Positions 1 through 12,679 are shown, counted from the first letter of the stretch. The stretch is 64,000 nucleotides of DNA from Paulownia fortunei (GCA_019321725.1 CM033118.1:16642071-16706070), one strand, 5' to 3'. Translations and numbers: made by a program. Notes: generated by a model not told the origin, from the sequence alone.

Positions 1-18
1 TGAGCATCATCTTCAGCT

Positions 19-118
19 NNNNNNNNNNNNNNNNNNNNNNNNNNNNNNNNNNNNNNNNNNNNNNNNNNNNNNNNNNNNNNNNNNNNNNNNNNNNNNNNNN
101 NNNNNNNNNNNNNNNNNN
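19..118. other. Assembly gap (100 N)
   Basis: Exactly 100 N in a row, the usual placeholder for a scaffold gap of unknown length. It removes the coding sequence just upstream of the first visible exon of the LRR gene. Confidence 0.97.
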
Positions 119-119
119 A

Positions 120-2763
120 TGGAGTTGGATAGAATGTAATTCTGATGCCAATCCACGCATAATTGCACTGTAAGAATTACCTTTTTTCAGTTAATTTAGT
201 TGATTAATACACCGTTACTAGTACATAATCAAATTGATCTATCTGAAAATCGTTGGTTTTAAATTTCAAATTTAATTTTGTAATACTTATCTAAAAATAA
301 TCGATTTTAAATTTCAAAATCAATAACGATAATTAATATTTTATTATTTCAGATGGAAGGTAAGTCGGAAAATTAATGTTTATTTTTTCCTTGTGTTTTT
401 GCCTTCCTTAAATGTTTACTAATTGATACAAAATAAATAAATAAATTCATGCAGGGATCTTAACAGCAAAATTCTGTTTGGGCTACTTCCAGACTTCAGT
501 TCTATGGATGCTCTTCAAAGAATGTAAACATGCTGGCTTATGCAAGTTCATCTCACTGTATTTATTTATGATAAATATAATAAATATAAAAAAAATTATT
601 CCATTCATTCTTTATTATTATAATTAAATTTGACTTTTTTTACCCTTTAATTGCAGAGATTTATCTCAAAACGCTCTTTCTGGACCCATTCCTTCATTCC
701 TTGGCACATTTCCAGATCTGCAAGAACTGTTAGTTAACACCAAACTCGAGCCCTTTTACATATTAATTTCTATATTGAGAAACTCTTGTTTATCTTTATC
801 ACCACTGATTATATGCAAAGAAAATGTACTGATAGATATACGGTTTGAGCTTAATTTTGTAATTTTCATTGCTCCGAATAATGAATTAACAAGTTAATAT
901 AAATTAAAGTAGGAAAATTTACACGTTAGAGGTGTTATGAGGTAGGTAATTATAACCAAGTTGACCTGAACTTAAGAAAATATTAGACTCTATGAAGTGA
1001 CTCTAATTAAAACCCTCCAATACTTGTATTAGATTGAGTTTCAAAAAAAATAATAAACTAAATATGAACAAATATAACAGAAATATTAAAAATCACATTA
1101 TCCGTTGTTGTACCAGGTATAAAGTATTTATAGGCGATAATCGCACAAGAGCACATGATCAAATGAATAGATATTTTCATAATATTAGATTTACTTGACA
1201 GACGTGTAATTCTATCAATGGTCTTAAAGTTCAGATCGCCCCAAACCCTTGTATTCGAGTCCAAACCCACCGATTGGATAAAAGTGCAAGGGTTACGCTT
1301 CATTAAGAAAGCAAAATAGATAGATTGTGTAGATACACGTCAATCTAATAATTAAGTCAGCATGAGGACTGTGTAGTAGATAAATATCTAGATTAATCAA
1401 AATTACATGCTCTCCCTCTTACTATTGATCATTAATTTCTTGTCCAATGCTCTTCATATGTTTTCCTTAACTCCTTATTCTTAAACACAAAGACAGGGAA
1501 CTTATTGAAGCACATATTTCATATTTTTTTTTATCTAAAATTCGTTTTCTCTAGTGCAAACTCACGGATAATTTCTTGGATCTTAAAAAAAAAGTGGTTT
1601 TCCTATCATGAATTGATTTATTCTCGTCTCGTTCAAGCCAAATAAGCCCGTAGTTATAACTATCCAAGAGTGAGAAAACTAATATCACTTTTCATAGGAT
1701 CATTCACCTTAAGGCTCTCTCAGTGAGTGAAATTCATGGAATGAAATTGCACTCTTAGTAAATAGGGGATTATGCTGCAATTGTGCCTAATGAACTGCAT
1801 GTAGTTATGGGTCATGGACATATAAGTCAGGAAAGTTATAGTTCAAAAAACTGTTCGCGAGAACTCAAGTCAATTATATGGCAAGTTGACATATACTTGT
1901 CATGCATGCAATTTATATACACTCTAAAAATTAATTATATTTGTCATGTAATGATTAATTAGATCATATCAAATTTATGCGAAAAAAATTAATTATACTT
2001 GTCATGTAATAATTAATTAGATCGCATCAAATTTATGCAAAAAAATTCAAGTTAACAAACGTCACGCAAACGGAAAAAGGTGCTGGTTGATAAGGTGACA
2101 ACTTTTGTTATCTTGAAATGCTTGTTAAAATGAGTGTTGGCTGATCATATATATGTATTCTTTTCTGCTTCTCCAAGGAACTTGGCATATAATCTTTTCA
2201 CTGGATTAATACCAGATTCACTAGCATGCAACAAGAACTTGAAATTAAGGTAAGCCAAAATAAAAAAATAAAAAAAAATCATTCTTTAACTTGTTCATCT
2301 GCCTTTATTTATTGATTTTCTTGAACTATTCCAATTGCAGTCTGACTGGTAACACCAACTTATACACATCCGATTCGTGTTCGACATCAAATACTCCTAC
2401 AGCAAATAGAAACACTGTTGGTAGTGGTAGCAGCTTCAAAACTCCAGCAACAAGCTCAGGAAAGAAGAGTAATCTGCCTGTAATACTCGGAAGCACGATT
2501 TCACTGTTCGTAGTTTTCTGGATTGCTGTTGGGATTTTCGCCATATTTCGACACAAAGCTAAAACAGCAGCTGCCATGGCTGAAGCATCTGCAACAGGTT
2601 AGTGGTAAACCTAGCTGAATTGCTGGAAAATAGTCGAGGACTTTTATATGTAGATGCTTACATTGATATGCTTGTACTGTTTACAGGGCCCAACAACCCC
2701 AAGGCTAATATACCCACGGAGGAGATGCCCATTAATGCTCGTCCCAATAATATGAGCCCATAA
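120..2763 (+). CDS. LRR membrane protein, malectin/LRR type without kinase (3' part)
   Basis: 3' half of a multi-exon gene; the 5' part is lost in the gap and beyond the window. Visible exons are about 120-169, 455-523, 657-728, 2178-2249, 2341-2597 and 2687-2763, all with GT/AG borders and compatible phases. Exon 1 has the W-x-W-I-x-C cap typical of the segment before the first LRR. Exons 2-4 (69, 72, 72 nt) each encode one LRR, as in plant LRR-receptor genes, with the motifs LSQNALSGPIPSFLG and LAYNLFTGLIPDSLA. Exon 5 encodes a Ser/Thr-rich juxtamembrane stretch, one transmembrane helix (LPVILGSTISLFVVFWIAVG) and a basic stop-transfer FRHKAK. Exon 6 ends the protein after about 40 cytoplasmic residues at TAA 2761-2763, so there is no kinase domain. 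In the family, the N-terminal region is a malectin-like di-glucose-binding domain. It is probably a plasma-membrane, co-receptor-like protein; its ligand is unknown. Confidence 0.82.
1931..2046. repeat. Tandem duplication, 2 x 58 bp, in LRR gene intron
   Basis: Two adjacent copies starting at 1931 and 1989, each beginning TTAATTATA and containing TTGTCATGTAAT and CAAATTTATGC. They differ at only a few bases. They lie inside the 1.45-kb intron 729-2177, which otherwise shows nothing recognisable. Confidence 0.8.
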
Positions 2764-4307
2764 TTTTGAGTATTTTCTATCTTCTTTGAGTTTTTTCCTT
2801 TTTTTTTTTTTTTTTTATCTCGGTGAGAAGTGTACATTATTACAAAGATGCCACAGGACTATGTTAATGCTTGTGCTTAGGAAATTGTTCTGTTTTTTTT
2901 CGTGGGTGGGGGCGGGGGGTTTGTGGATTGATTCCATATCATATATAAACAAATTATTGTAAAAGTGGTCTACTATTCTCATTGGTGTTCTGTCAAATTA
3001 AATATAAAATGGTGGTTATAATACGCGATTTGTATAACTTTAAAAATTAATTCCAGATTGTGCCGAACTATTTTATTAATATTGACTTAAGATAAAATCA
3101 TATTTGAAACCTTTAACACAAATTGCACTTTAGTCCATAATCGCGCTTCTTTGTATAAATTATGTAGATAATTAAACTTATTAGTTGTTGTTTAATATCA
3201 TCATTCGTTCAATGAAATCAAAGTTCAAATCTTAGCTCTCAATACTCAATAGTAGGGGTGATACAAAATTTAAAAATCGCCCAAACCGACCGCACCACAT
3301 TTCATCAAATAATTTTTATTAAATTAGACATAGATTGTGATTTAAAATTTTAATTAAAATCGTACCGTCTTATATGATTTTGTGGCGGTTTGGAATTTGA
3401 ATAAATCAAATCGCACAACCTATATATATATATATATATTAAATTTATTAATAATTAATACTAGTTTAGTTTATTTTGATAATTAACTTGAATTGTAATA
3501 TTTGTTTAAATTTTATGAAATTAATTGTTTACGCCCTTATCAATTCTTATAAAAAATTTATTTTTCATTTTCTCAAATTGTAATGCAAGATGAATTTATA
3601 TTTAATTTTAATTTTAAAAAGTTTGGCATTTTCTTTTTCTTTTATAAGTGTTAGTTTATTTATTTTTTTTCAAGATATTTTTTCTACTTATTTTTCAATT
3701 GTTTACTTTTCCATTGTAGTTTTATGATATATGAATGAGTTAATTTTTTTTTTTCGAGAAATAGATGAAGAAATAAGTATTTTTTTGTATACATACTCAA
3801 TTTTTTTTGTGTTTATGATGTTTGTATATTCAAATAATTTTTTTTCTATTTATATTTTGAAATATGAGAATTTTTATATTATTTTTTCTACCATACATAT
3901 TAGTTTATATAATATAAATAAAACTGAATGAGTAAGTAAAATATATTAAATGAGTTGAAATTTATGTATAACAATTTAGTTATTTGTTAGTATTAGATAG
4001 GTTATGCTAATACATTCTAATACATTCAGATCTGCCTCGTTTGGGAATACATTTGCAATAGTTAAAATTGATTGGATAAATTAGAATTATACTATTCACT
4101 AATATTATAATAGTTGTAAGTTTTATATTTGAATTGTATGATTAGAAAAATAAAAATTATATAATATTAATAATCTTTTGTTCAGCTAAAATGATAAATT
4201 AGGATAGTACTCAAATTGTCCAAATTGCCCCTTATAAGAAAAAGGAAGCAACAAAATGACTTAACAATAAATTGCAAATGCTGTGCAGTGATCTTGGTAG
4301 AGAGACT
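2764..4307. other. Intergenic, A+T rich
   Basis: Contains the 3'UTR of the LRR gene, with a long T tract near 2800-2817 and a G-rich patch near 2907-2920, then A+T-rich DNA with a (TA)n microsatellite at 3421-3440. Short open frames here (for example 3731-3931) are low complexity and lack codon-like structure. No gene is seen. Confidence 0.6.
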
Positions 4308-4429
4308 CTAGAAACCAAATTTCCAGGTTTTCATTCCCTGTTGAAGAACCAGCTGAGCAGCTATTCTTGCAAACCCAAACACTGCTCCCTTGCATCTCAA
4401 AATTTCCAGCAACAATTGTACCTCGTTCC
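4308..4429 (-). pseudogene. Possible orphan terminal exon, unrecognised
   Basis: On the minus strand a T-rich tract ending TTTGCAG (complement of 4430-4436) looks like a splice acceptor. The 122 nt after it are open in one frame to TAG at 4308-4310, giving a leucine-rich, amphipathic peptide with EVQLLLEILRCKGAVFG and FARIAAQLVLQQGMK. This composition looks protein-like, unlike the alternative frame. No convincing upstream exon is visible between 4440 and 4900 and the family is not recognised. It may be the remnant of a displaced gene, or chance. Confidence 0.2.
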
Positions 4430-4432
4430 CTG

Positions 4433-6109
4433 CAAATACAAACAAACAAGCTATAGTTACAAGATTTTCCGACAATATTTGAAAGTTTCAATGTGAGAAA
4501 TGCAGAAATTTGCCAGAAGAAGAATACTTCAGTGCAGCTGGGGTTTGGCCAGCTAATACACACAGCTTCAAGTGTGTTTTGGAGTTTAAATAGTTGGGCA
4601 ATGGTGTTAATATGGGTGCCAAGAGGGTTAGTTTGGTCATTTCTCGTTGAATTTGAAGGGCACAGATGGAAGTACAAATTCTGTGGATCCAAGCCAGGGA
4701 TTATGTAATAACACCTCTTATATCAGGATACAAAGTCCAGCGGCTGAAGAATTATTTTGCGGGTTGGGCATTTATTATGGGTTTAAATAAAAAAAAAAAC
4801 CCTAAATACTTAATCCAACTTAATTATATATTTTTTTTCAGCCCAATCCAAGTTTCCAAACATGACCTTAGTGGATTAGACAGCTAAATAGGCTGAGACA
4901 ATAGATCTTGACAAGCTGGTCGCCAAAAGAGAAGCAACGAGGAGGATCGGGTACGCTAGCATTGAAATTTGGATGTGTGGTCAAAGACTTTTTAGTAATC
5001 TAACATGTGCTTCAAAATTCCTAATCGAATCCGATATAGCTTCAAAACTTCTTGAGTCCCCTTCTTTTGGGCTAAATCATGGAAAATATTTATGTTATAT
5101 CATCATATGTATGATACATTTAATATATTGATAAAAAATATTTTATTTTATAAAAATAAAATATTTAAATAATAAATTTATATTAAATATATATATATAT
5201 ATATATATCAAAAGTAATATTTACAATATTGATCATTGAATGACAAGTGTCGTTTAATTTCTTTTTGGGCTAATATGGGATCACATTAATTTTTTATTTT
5301 TTTTTTAACAAATCAAAACATAATAGAGGCACAGAACATTCATAAGTATATGGCATGTTTGATTTTCTTTCCAAAGAGTTTTTTCAAATTTTTATTATTC
5401 AAAACACTGATATTATATTCATTTTATCAAATACTACTAAACATATCTCATTTCTCCATATCTCAAAACTTCGGAAATCAAGACAAAAAAATCCTGTAAG
5501 CCCTTTTGACAAGCCTAGTCTGACCCCTACTCGGTCTGCCATCAGCATCTCTTCTCTTCACCCTACGTCGCCACCCAGACCAGAGGCGGCGAATCCACCC
5601 ACAACTGTGGAAAAAAAAAAAAAAAGGCAACAAACGGATAACATTAACGAAAAAGCAAAACTTAAAATTGAAAAAAATTCTTCAAAATATGATTTGATTT
5701 TCGGAGCATAGGAAATGCTGCCTATCTCCAATTAAATTTGACTTAAATTTTATATTAAATTTGATATTTTGATATAATTTAATTTAAATTATTTTAATTT
5801 ATTATATTAAATTTTATACTAAATAAATATTTTATTTTTATTTTTTAATTATTTTTATTATACTTATTTTTTAATTATTATTTATTTATAAAGTTATATA
5901 ATTAATTATATTTTATTACTACAAATTCTACAGGAAATTACATATAATTCATATTACAATTATTAATTATATTATAAAAATAAATATTATAATTAATATC
6001 ACAATAAAAAATACTACATTGCATAAAGAAAAATACTATATTACAATTAATATCACAATAAAAAAATACTACATTATAATTAATATCACAATAAAAAAAT
6101 AATTTACCT
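4433..6109. other. Intergenic, A+T rich
   Basis: No supported gene. The open frame at 5355-5711 is mostly low-complexity Lys/Pro/Ser sequence without splice or promoter context. There is an (AT)n run near 5188-5208, and a short degenerate repeat with ATTAATATCACAATAAAAAA recurring between about 5990 and 6100. Confidence 0.55.
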
Positions 6110-6900
6110 GTAACACCCCCATTACTACACAACTATATATATATATAGTATAATTTGACATGATAGAACCTGTGTGCAAGTATAATAATTTTTTTTTTTC
6201 TCCCTGTAACAACTAAATAAATAATAAATTATTCTCCTACTCATAAACTAATTTATATATACCTGCAGAAAACCCATAACAACCACAATATTTACATACT
6301 CATGTGCATAAAAGTTTTAAAAGTAAGATACAATACAAGTTCCAAAATGTAATACAGTAGACTCCAAAATCAAATAAGCTAACAACTAGCCTAATAGATT
6401 GTCATGTATGTACACTGATCCTCAAAACCTGTAGAAGTTTCAATTCCTCACTCAATAAGTTCATGATTTTAAGTATCATCAAACTCACCTACAATACGTG
6501 AACATGTTGAAGGGATAATCCAATATAAATGCAATTCATTGATATGAGATCATGGCACTGATGCAAACTTATGCATAAAAATAGTTCATTCAAAATCATG
6601 TAGCGGATAGATCTCTCAACAATATCAATAATCAGATGGTCATAAACAGATTGACACAATCCGGGGCCATCTCCTGGAATCACAGGAGGTCCACCCCCTG
6701 TCTTCCTCTTTGACCCTCTAAAAGTCTTCCCACTAACGGCGTCGATAAGGGCACAATTAAGTGATCCACCCTCTCGTGACTACCAGAGGCACACCCCCTG
6801 TCAATCTCTATAATCCTCCGAGAAATAATACTTGCGACACCCCAAATATCATATAAATAAGCCATATATGGGTCTCGGTATACTAGTAGTGGCCAATCAA
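6110..6900. repeat. LTR-like remnant (Ty3/gypsy, Tekay/Del-like)
   Basis: Begins TGTAACACCCCC, a common 5' end of plant gypsy LTRs. It carries a GC-richer block at 6660-6840, with paired segments of the type ACAGGAGGTCCACCCCCTGT and AGGCACACCCCCTGTCA around AGTGATCCACC, that resembles LTRs of Tekay/Del chromoviruses. The far end and target duplication were not found, so the extent is approximate and it may be a decayed solo LTR. Confidence 0.35.
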
Positions 6901-9140
6901 AATATTTTCTTTATAAAAATAATGTCATGCGTGCCAAAAACTTCAACTGTGAGCACGTGTTATGCATGAACATGTAAATATTGATGAATGACATGTCCAA
7001 TGACACAATAGATCTTATGTCCCATCATCCAAATAATAAATGCACTATAAGATATGTATATTACTCACAATACACATATCAAGACACAAAGATCACTTTT
7101 AATATAGATAATGCATGATATATTATGATCATGCAGTGTAGTTGCAAATGAATTTTCACTTATCTTTCACCTTTGATATCCTACTGAAAGTTAACAAATT
7201 TTTTATCTCTAACCTTATATATAAAGTAGCCTGTAAAAGTATAACGTATTAATTTTTATTCTTAATCAATAGGTTTCTATATTAAATGTTATAAGGGATC
7301 TTAAATCTTAAGTTTAATTAAATAACAATCAAACTTTAAAATTTTATATTTCACCCCAATCAAAACTTTTTAAATACTTTAATTTCTCATCTTGATTTTA
7401 TTCTAATATTATTTAATTGATATGTTATAATCCTGTAACCAATTCCTCAATTTAATTAACTCCGTCATCCAATTAATACAAGATAATAAAATTAAATTTT
7501 TGTAACTAATTTCAAATTAAAGGTGTATATTAATTATTATCTTACAGGTAGATAACTAATTAACTTGAATCAAAAAATTTCTTTCAAATTAAAAATAAAC
7601 GACATAAACATATATTTTATTCTTACAAAAATAAGAAGGGATTTACCCAAAAAAATTTCAAATTTTTACAATTGAAATTTGTTCTTTTTTTCTCCCTTCT
7701 TTTTATTTTTTTTTTTTTATTTTTCTACTGTGCTATTTCTTCTTCCCTTCTTTTTTCTCTCTTCTTTCTTTTTCTTTTCTCTTTTCCTTTCATTTGTTGT
7801 CGTAGAATGTGTGTGTGGTGTTTTTGTTTTAGCCATATATTTGTATGGTGTGTATTATTACTTAATTATTAAAAAAATCTAATATAATATATTATATATA
7901 CGCTTATACTTAACATAACTACACACTATATGTGTAAACATATATTATACTACAAATTTAATATAATATATTATATATATACTTATCCTTAACATAACTA
8001 CACACTTGTATATGTATATATATATATTGTAGTACACACATATATATGTATATATATATATTATATATATTTCGTACATTCATATATATATATATGTGTA
8101 TATATATATTATATATATATAATCAATACATAATATTTTGATATTTATTTATAAACTCCTAAATTTATTTCTAGTAAGAATTTACACCCTTTTAATTAAT
8201 ATGATAGTGTTCTTATTTTTTTTTTTATTATTATTACTATTACTATCACTATTTTCTCCCTAATTAATTTATTTGTATAGTTTATCCTACACCGATAAAC
8301 ACAACGATGTCACCTTTCACTTACGTGTATCGTAATACTATTTGATACCTGACACCTAAATTCTTATATCTTAGTATCAACTCAACCAATTAGGTTAAAT
8401 AATCTGAAAACTAATATCGGTAACAATTTCAAAAGTTTAATTATTAAAATGTCGTATAAAATATAATGTATTATGAAATATTAATTAAAATACAAATGAC
8501 ACATACACAACATGAAATACATGAATTATATTAGGCATATGAGTAGCGCGAGATTCAGCTATTACATTATCAAACTATTAAATTATTGTCTTTAGTTTTA
8601 TGTATTATTTAATTTTTTAAATTTTAGTATTCAATATTTATGTTGTATTTTATTTTTGAATTTAATGCAAGTAATGTTAGTTTAATATATTTATTTATTT
8701 ATTATTAATTATTTTAATTTAACAAATGTTAATTATTTATTAATTATTAGAATTAATTATTATAAATATTATTGCAAAACAATTTACTATATATTTATCT
8801 CAAAATATATTTAGAAGTTCATGTATGACATTCTTAATAAAGTTTTATTTTCGCAACATTATTTTCGATTTGCTACTGAATATAACATGCAATTTATAGA
8901 AGTTTCATAAAATTAGAGTTGTTTATACATAATACTAGCAACCACCTCACATTTATGTAGATATTCGGAAAAAAAAATTCTTTTTTATTTTTATATGATT
9001 TTCTTTTCTTTTGGATAAGACCTATTAAATTAAAATGAGTTGGAATTTGGGAACAAATATTTTCTATTTTTTTTGTTATGAACAAAATACAAAATCGGTA
9101 ACATTTTGAAATTTGAAATTTGAAATTTAAAAGTGCGAGC
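6901..9140. other. Intergenic, low complexity, tandem duplication and AT tracts
   Basis: No gene is seen. A nearly pure pyrimidine tract lies at 7682-7798; its hydrophobic open frames are artefacts of T/C runs. A 79-bp segment beginning AATATAATATATTATATATA is duplicated in tandem (starts 7881 and 7960), followed by (TA)n and (TATATG)n runs to about 8120. Confidence 0.6.
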
Positions 9141-9146
9141 GTCCAA

Positions 9147-9266
9147 TGGGCCAGTGGCTGGCCCCCAACAAAGAGCATAATCCTCAATCTTTTTTTTTTC
9201 ATTTTTGAGTAAGCCCTGTTTTTTTCCCGCCCATTCGCATTCTCACAATTCCTCTTATATATATAT
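9147..9266 (+). promoter_or_regulatory. Promoter: site II, E2F-type site, TATA box
   Basis: Upstream of the ATG at 9351 are TGGGCC (9147-9152, the site II core seen in plant proliferation genes), TTTCCCGC (9223-9230, matching the E2F consensus TTTSSCGC) and a TATA run at about 9257-9266. Order and spacing fit a core promoter. The match suggests S-phase or proliferation-linked expression, which is inference from motifs only. Confidence 0.55.
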
Positions 9267-9350
9267 AACCCAAAATTCAAGCCCTTTTTTCTCTGAACTT
9301 ATCCTTTTCTGTCTTTCAGTTTCTCTCTACGCTGAAAAATTCAGAAAAAA

Positions 9351-11969
9351 ATGTCTGTTGCAATGGAGGATTCTGCGGCTAAAGATCAATCCTCTGTCTC
9401 TGGTACTGCTTTGAAAACCTTGTGTGTTGATGTTAGTGCGTGATTTTTATTTTTCGACTTTTTATTCTTTTTTTACGATTTTTTTTTTTTTGCAGTGAAT
9501 GCAGGCAAGTCAGCAGCAAGGCTTCTTCGGTATCCTCTTCGATCAGCAATGAAATCGAAGGATGAGAAGGCACCGCTCGCTGATTCCTCAAACTCTTCTG
9601 CCCCTAAAAGGTCTGCATACGTGCCTCTGTGTGTGTGTGTGTGTTTTTTTTTTTTTGCGTAGTTGGATTAATGGAGTATGGATATTTTAAGATTTTTAAA
9701 TGGAAATAGGTTTTATTCATTTGTTATGATTTAATCACTTGCGGTTTCGCTGATTGATTTTGAACTAAGGAATCTGATTATCCACAAACCAAGGAAAAAT
9801 ATATTTATATATTTTTTTGTCTGTTTGTAGATTTTCTTTATTGATTGACTACTCTTGTATATGAAAATTTATGTGCCAGGAACACTCTCTTTGATATGTT
9901 TTTACAAATGTTCCACTCTATGGATTGTTTTGTATTGTCATTTCTTTTATGACTTTTGAACTGCATGAAATACTTCTGAAATCAGGTAGGTTTATCATGA
10001 TTCTAGCATGTTTTTTCCCCTAAACTGCTCTCTGCCAATTCATTTAACACCCTAGTGAATGAAAAATTGTGCCATCCCTTTTCTGATGCATAACTTGTAT
10101 AATGTGCAAATGACATAACTCCTGACGAACAAAATAACAACTTTAAACACAATCTCACACAATTCCATATTATGTAGGAAATAACAAGTCCGTAATTGGT
10201 CATCACAAATTGATTTAAAAACAAAAATGGAAGATGAGAAAGTTATCTTTCTGTAATTACCCTCAAAGGATTCAAGTAAGGGAAGTTTGAAAACTAAAAC
10301 TGTTCTTTTCCACCTAATTTCATGTTTCTTATCCGGACATGACTGACTCAACGTTTTATACAAAACTCATGTTGGATGCATATGTTCTCTTTTCCAGGTG
10401 CAGGCTGTGTTTTACTTGTTAATGAAGAGTTCACAATTAGTTTTTTCTTTATGCTTTTGTTCAGGGGAAGGATTGCATCTAGTGTGGCTAAAAGTGTGTG
10501 TGTTCTTGATCTCTCTGGCAAGGAGAAGTCTGCCAAGCCTCCAAGACGACTCTCTGTTCCATCCAAGTCAAATGCCAGCCCTGCTCCAAAATCTATTGGC
10601 AATATCACTCCAATTTCTGAAGCTAGAGCTAAGAGATCTGATACACCTCTTTCTGATATTTCAAAGTCATCTAACCGGAAAAAATTCAGCGTCCTGTCAT
10701 CAGCATCTTATTGGCTGTCCCAGATTAAGCTCTCTGAATCTGCCGCTAAACACTCAATCTCGCTTGGTTTCTTTAAGCTTGCTTTGGAGGCTGGATGTGA
10801 GGTATGGGAAAAATATGCCAGTCAATAATTTCATATTCCGAGGAAGATATTAATTTCTGCACCTCGCATAAATACACTAAGCTTCAGAAAGTTCAGGGTG
10901 CCATCATTTTTGTTTGTTTAAAATGAATATATATGAATTTTGCTTTTAATCAGTAGCTGAGACCTCTGCCAGCATTAATTTTGCCTCCTATGGGCAAATT
11001 CTCTACCAAGGGAAGCAATTAAACTTTTTATTTGTATACATGTTATCACACTTGATAAAGAATTGTGGAATTGTTATAGAGGAACATCCACCTGCAGCTA
11101 TGCTCACTACTGATTTCAAATTATGTGCAGCCTTTACAGCGGATAAGTGACGAGCTAAATTCATATGTGTGTCGTTACAACCTTTCTGAACTTGGAGAAT
11201 CCGTGAAAGAACTGCTTGAGGGCTATAAGATTTCGGAAAATTTTAAGCAGTCACAGCTCTCTGGTACCTGTTCTCAAGTTCCTGATCTTTCTCAGGTGCC
11301 TGCTGAAGGCAATCAGTTATCTGATGATGATGTTAATAGCTCCTCTTCTTCTATAACGGATGCTGAACAGCCGAAGGCAAAGTCATTGGGCATAGATGAT
11401 GATGAAATTCACCAAGTCGAAAAAGTAAACAGCGAAATTACTCAGACGAATGATTCTGTGAAAAAGACCAGAAGATCAGCAAGGAATGCTGCAAGCTCAA
11501 AGTCTGGTTCTGAAGTGAGGGGCTGCAGTATCCAAAAGAAACCGCATAAACCAACAAAGCAAGAATCAGCCCAGTATAAGGAAAAGATAAAGAAGCAAGG
11601 GAACATCTACACGTGGAGAAGGTGGCTCAAGTAATGCTTTTGAAACAATATTTACTCTTTAATTTAGCTCATGATATTTATATTTTGGACGCTCCATTAC
11701 AGTTGCAGGTCCTCTCAACTCTCCACAAGAGGAAGCTCTTCAAGAAGACAAGGAGAACATGGTAAATGATTTTATCTGACATCAATGCAATTTTTTGTTC
11801 CTCTTGTAGCTTCAGAAAATTTTGATTTCTTGGAGCAATTCTGAGCCAAAAATTTGACATCTGTTATTTAACCTTTTAAAACTAGTACAGTGACTGCTTG
11901 TGATTTTGCATTCTTTCATTTTTTTAGGCTGCGCCCCACATGGAAGAGATCACTCTGACAGAAGTTTAG
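9351..11969 (+). CDS. Unrecognised basic/Ser-rich protein with KEN motif, six exons, frame break near the end
   Basis: Exons: 9351-9402, 9496-9610, 10465-10801, 11131-about 11630, 11709-11761 and 11928-11969, with GT/AG borders and consistent phases through exon 4. The predicted protein is about 365 aa. It starts MSVAMEDSAAKDQ, then has a basic region (RLLRYPLRSAMKSK), a Ser/Pro-rich segment and a conserved-looking helical block in exons 3-4 (SAAKHSISLGFFKLALEAGC, then LQRISDELNSYVCRYN and GESVKELLEGYK). A Lys/Arg-rich tail contains KKTRRSARNAASSKSGSE. In one frame exons 5-6 encode an acidic end with EDKENMAAPHMEEITLTEV, including a KEN box, stopping at TAG 11967-11969. Exon lengths put this frame one base out from exon 4, with the likely break near 11590-11602. 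An in-frame reading would instead continue with unremarkable sequence to TAA at 12026. I do not recognise the family. The E2F site and KEN motif suggest a cell-cycle-regulated nuclear or cytoskeletal protein; this is inference. Confidence 0.7.
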
Positions 11970-12679
11970 ACAAACATCCTACATTGATGAATAATAAATA
12001 TCTCATATTTGTGTTTGGTTTGTCCTAATTTTTTTATGGTTTGTCTTAATTTTTTTAGCAGGTTTTTTGAGTTGTATAGGCCACAGAATAGTAAGGTGGG
12101 CAAATTTGACTCTGGTGTGGCGTGTGAAATTTGTAATTATCAAAACTAGTTTTTGATTGGTTTTTTCGACTGCGACTTATGTCTACCAATTATATACATT
12201 CATAGTATCATTTTAAATTGTATGCATGAATACAAAGTTTGGGAGTCAATGTTGTACTAATGTTGTCTTTGTTTGACCTGTGGGTTGGACATTGAAGTTG
12301 CCCGGTCATTTTCATACCCTTACATTTTGTCTTCTGCCAATAGTTTCCCTAGATTGGTTTATTGGATTGGAAAAATTGCTACTTGAATTTTCTTGGCAAA
12401 CGATAATAGTACTTTATGAAAAATTTCTAGTTGATTTGGTTGCAAATGCTTGTATTTTTTTCTTTCAAAAAAGTGCTAATTTTTAGAAAAAGTTGTAGGA
12501 GTGCTGGAGTTGTGAAAACCTGTGAATTTTTTGCCAAAATTGCTTAAGCTGGAAATGAATGTTTGGGAATTGAGTTAGTAAAGTAATTTAAATTGTTATA
12601 GTACTATAATGTCCAAATTGTTCCTATACATTACTAGTTTATTTAGTGTATATATAAGCATTATTTATTTTTATATTCT
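11970..12679. other. 3'UTR and intergenic
   Basis: AATAAATAAT-type sequence just after the stop (about 11989) may serve polyadenylation. The rest is A+T-rich with no supported gene. The open frame at 12280-12486 has no splice or homology support. Confidence 0.5.

Noticed and set aside
4261..4692. 143-codon minus-strand open frame
   Set aside because: It crosses the likely splice acceptor at 4430, is Cys/Ser/Phe-rich without domain pattern, and conflicts with the more protein-like frame of 4308-4429.
5355..5711. 118-codon plus-strand open frame
   Set aside because: Low-complexity Lys/Ser/Pro and poly-A driven sequence in intergenic DNA, with no promoter, splice or family support.
7672..7882. 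Hydrophobic small proteins in overlapping frames
   Set aside because: They are translations of a T/C tract; Phe/Ser/Leu content follows from base composition.
10398..10853. Alternative 151-codon frame over exon 3 of the unknown gene
   Set aside because: It overlaps exon 3 and its introns in another frame. The chosen frame has consistent splice phases with exons 2 and 4.
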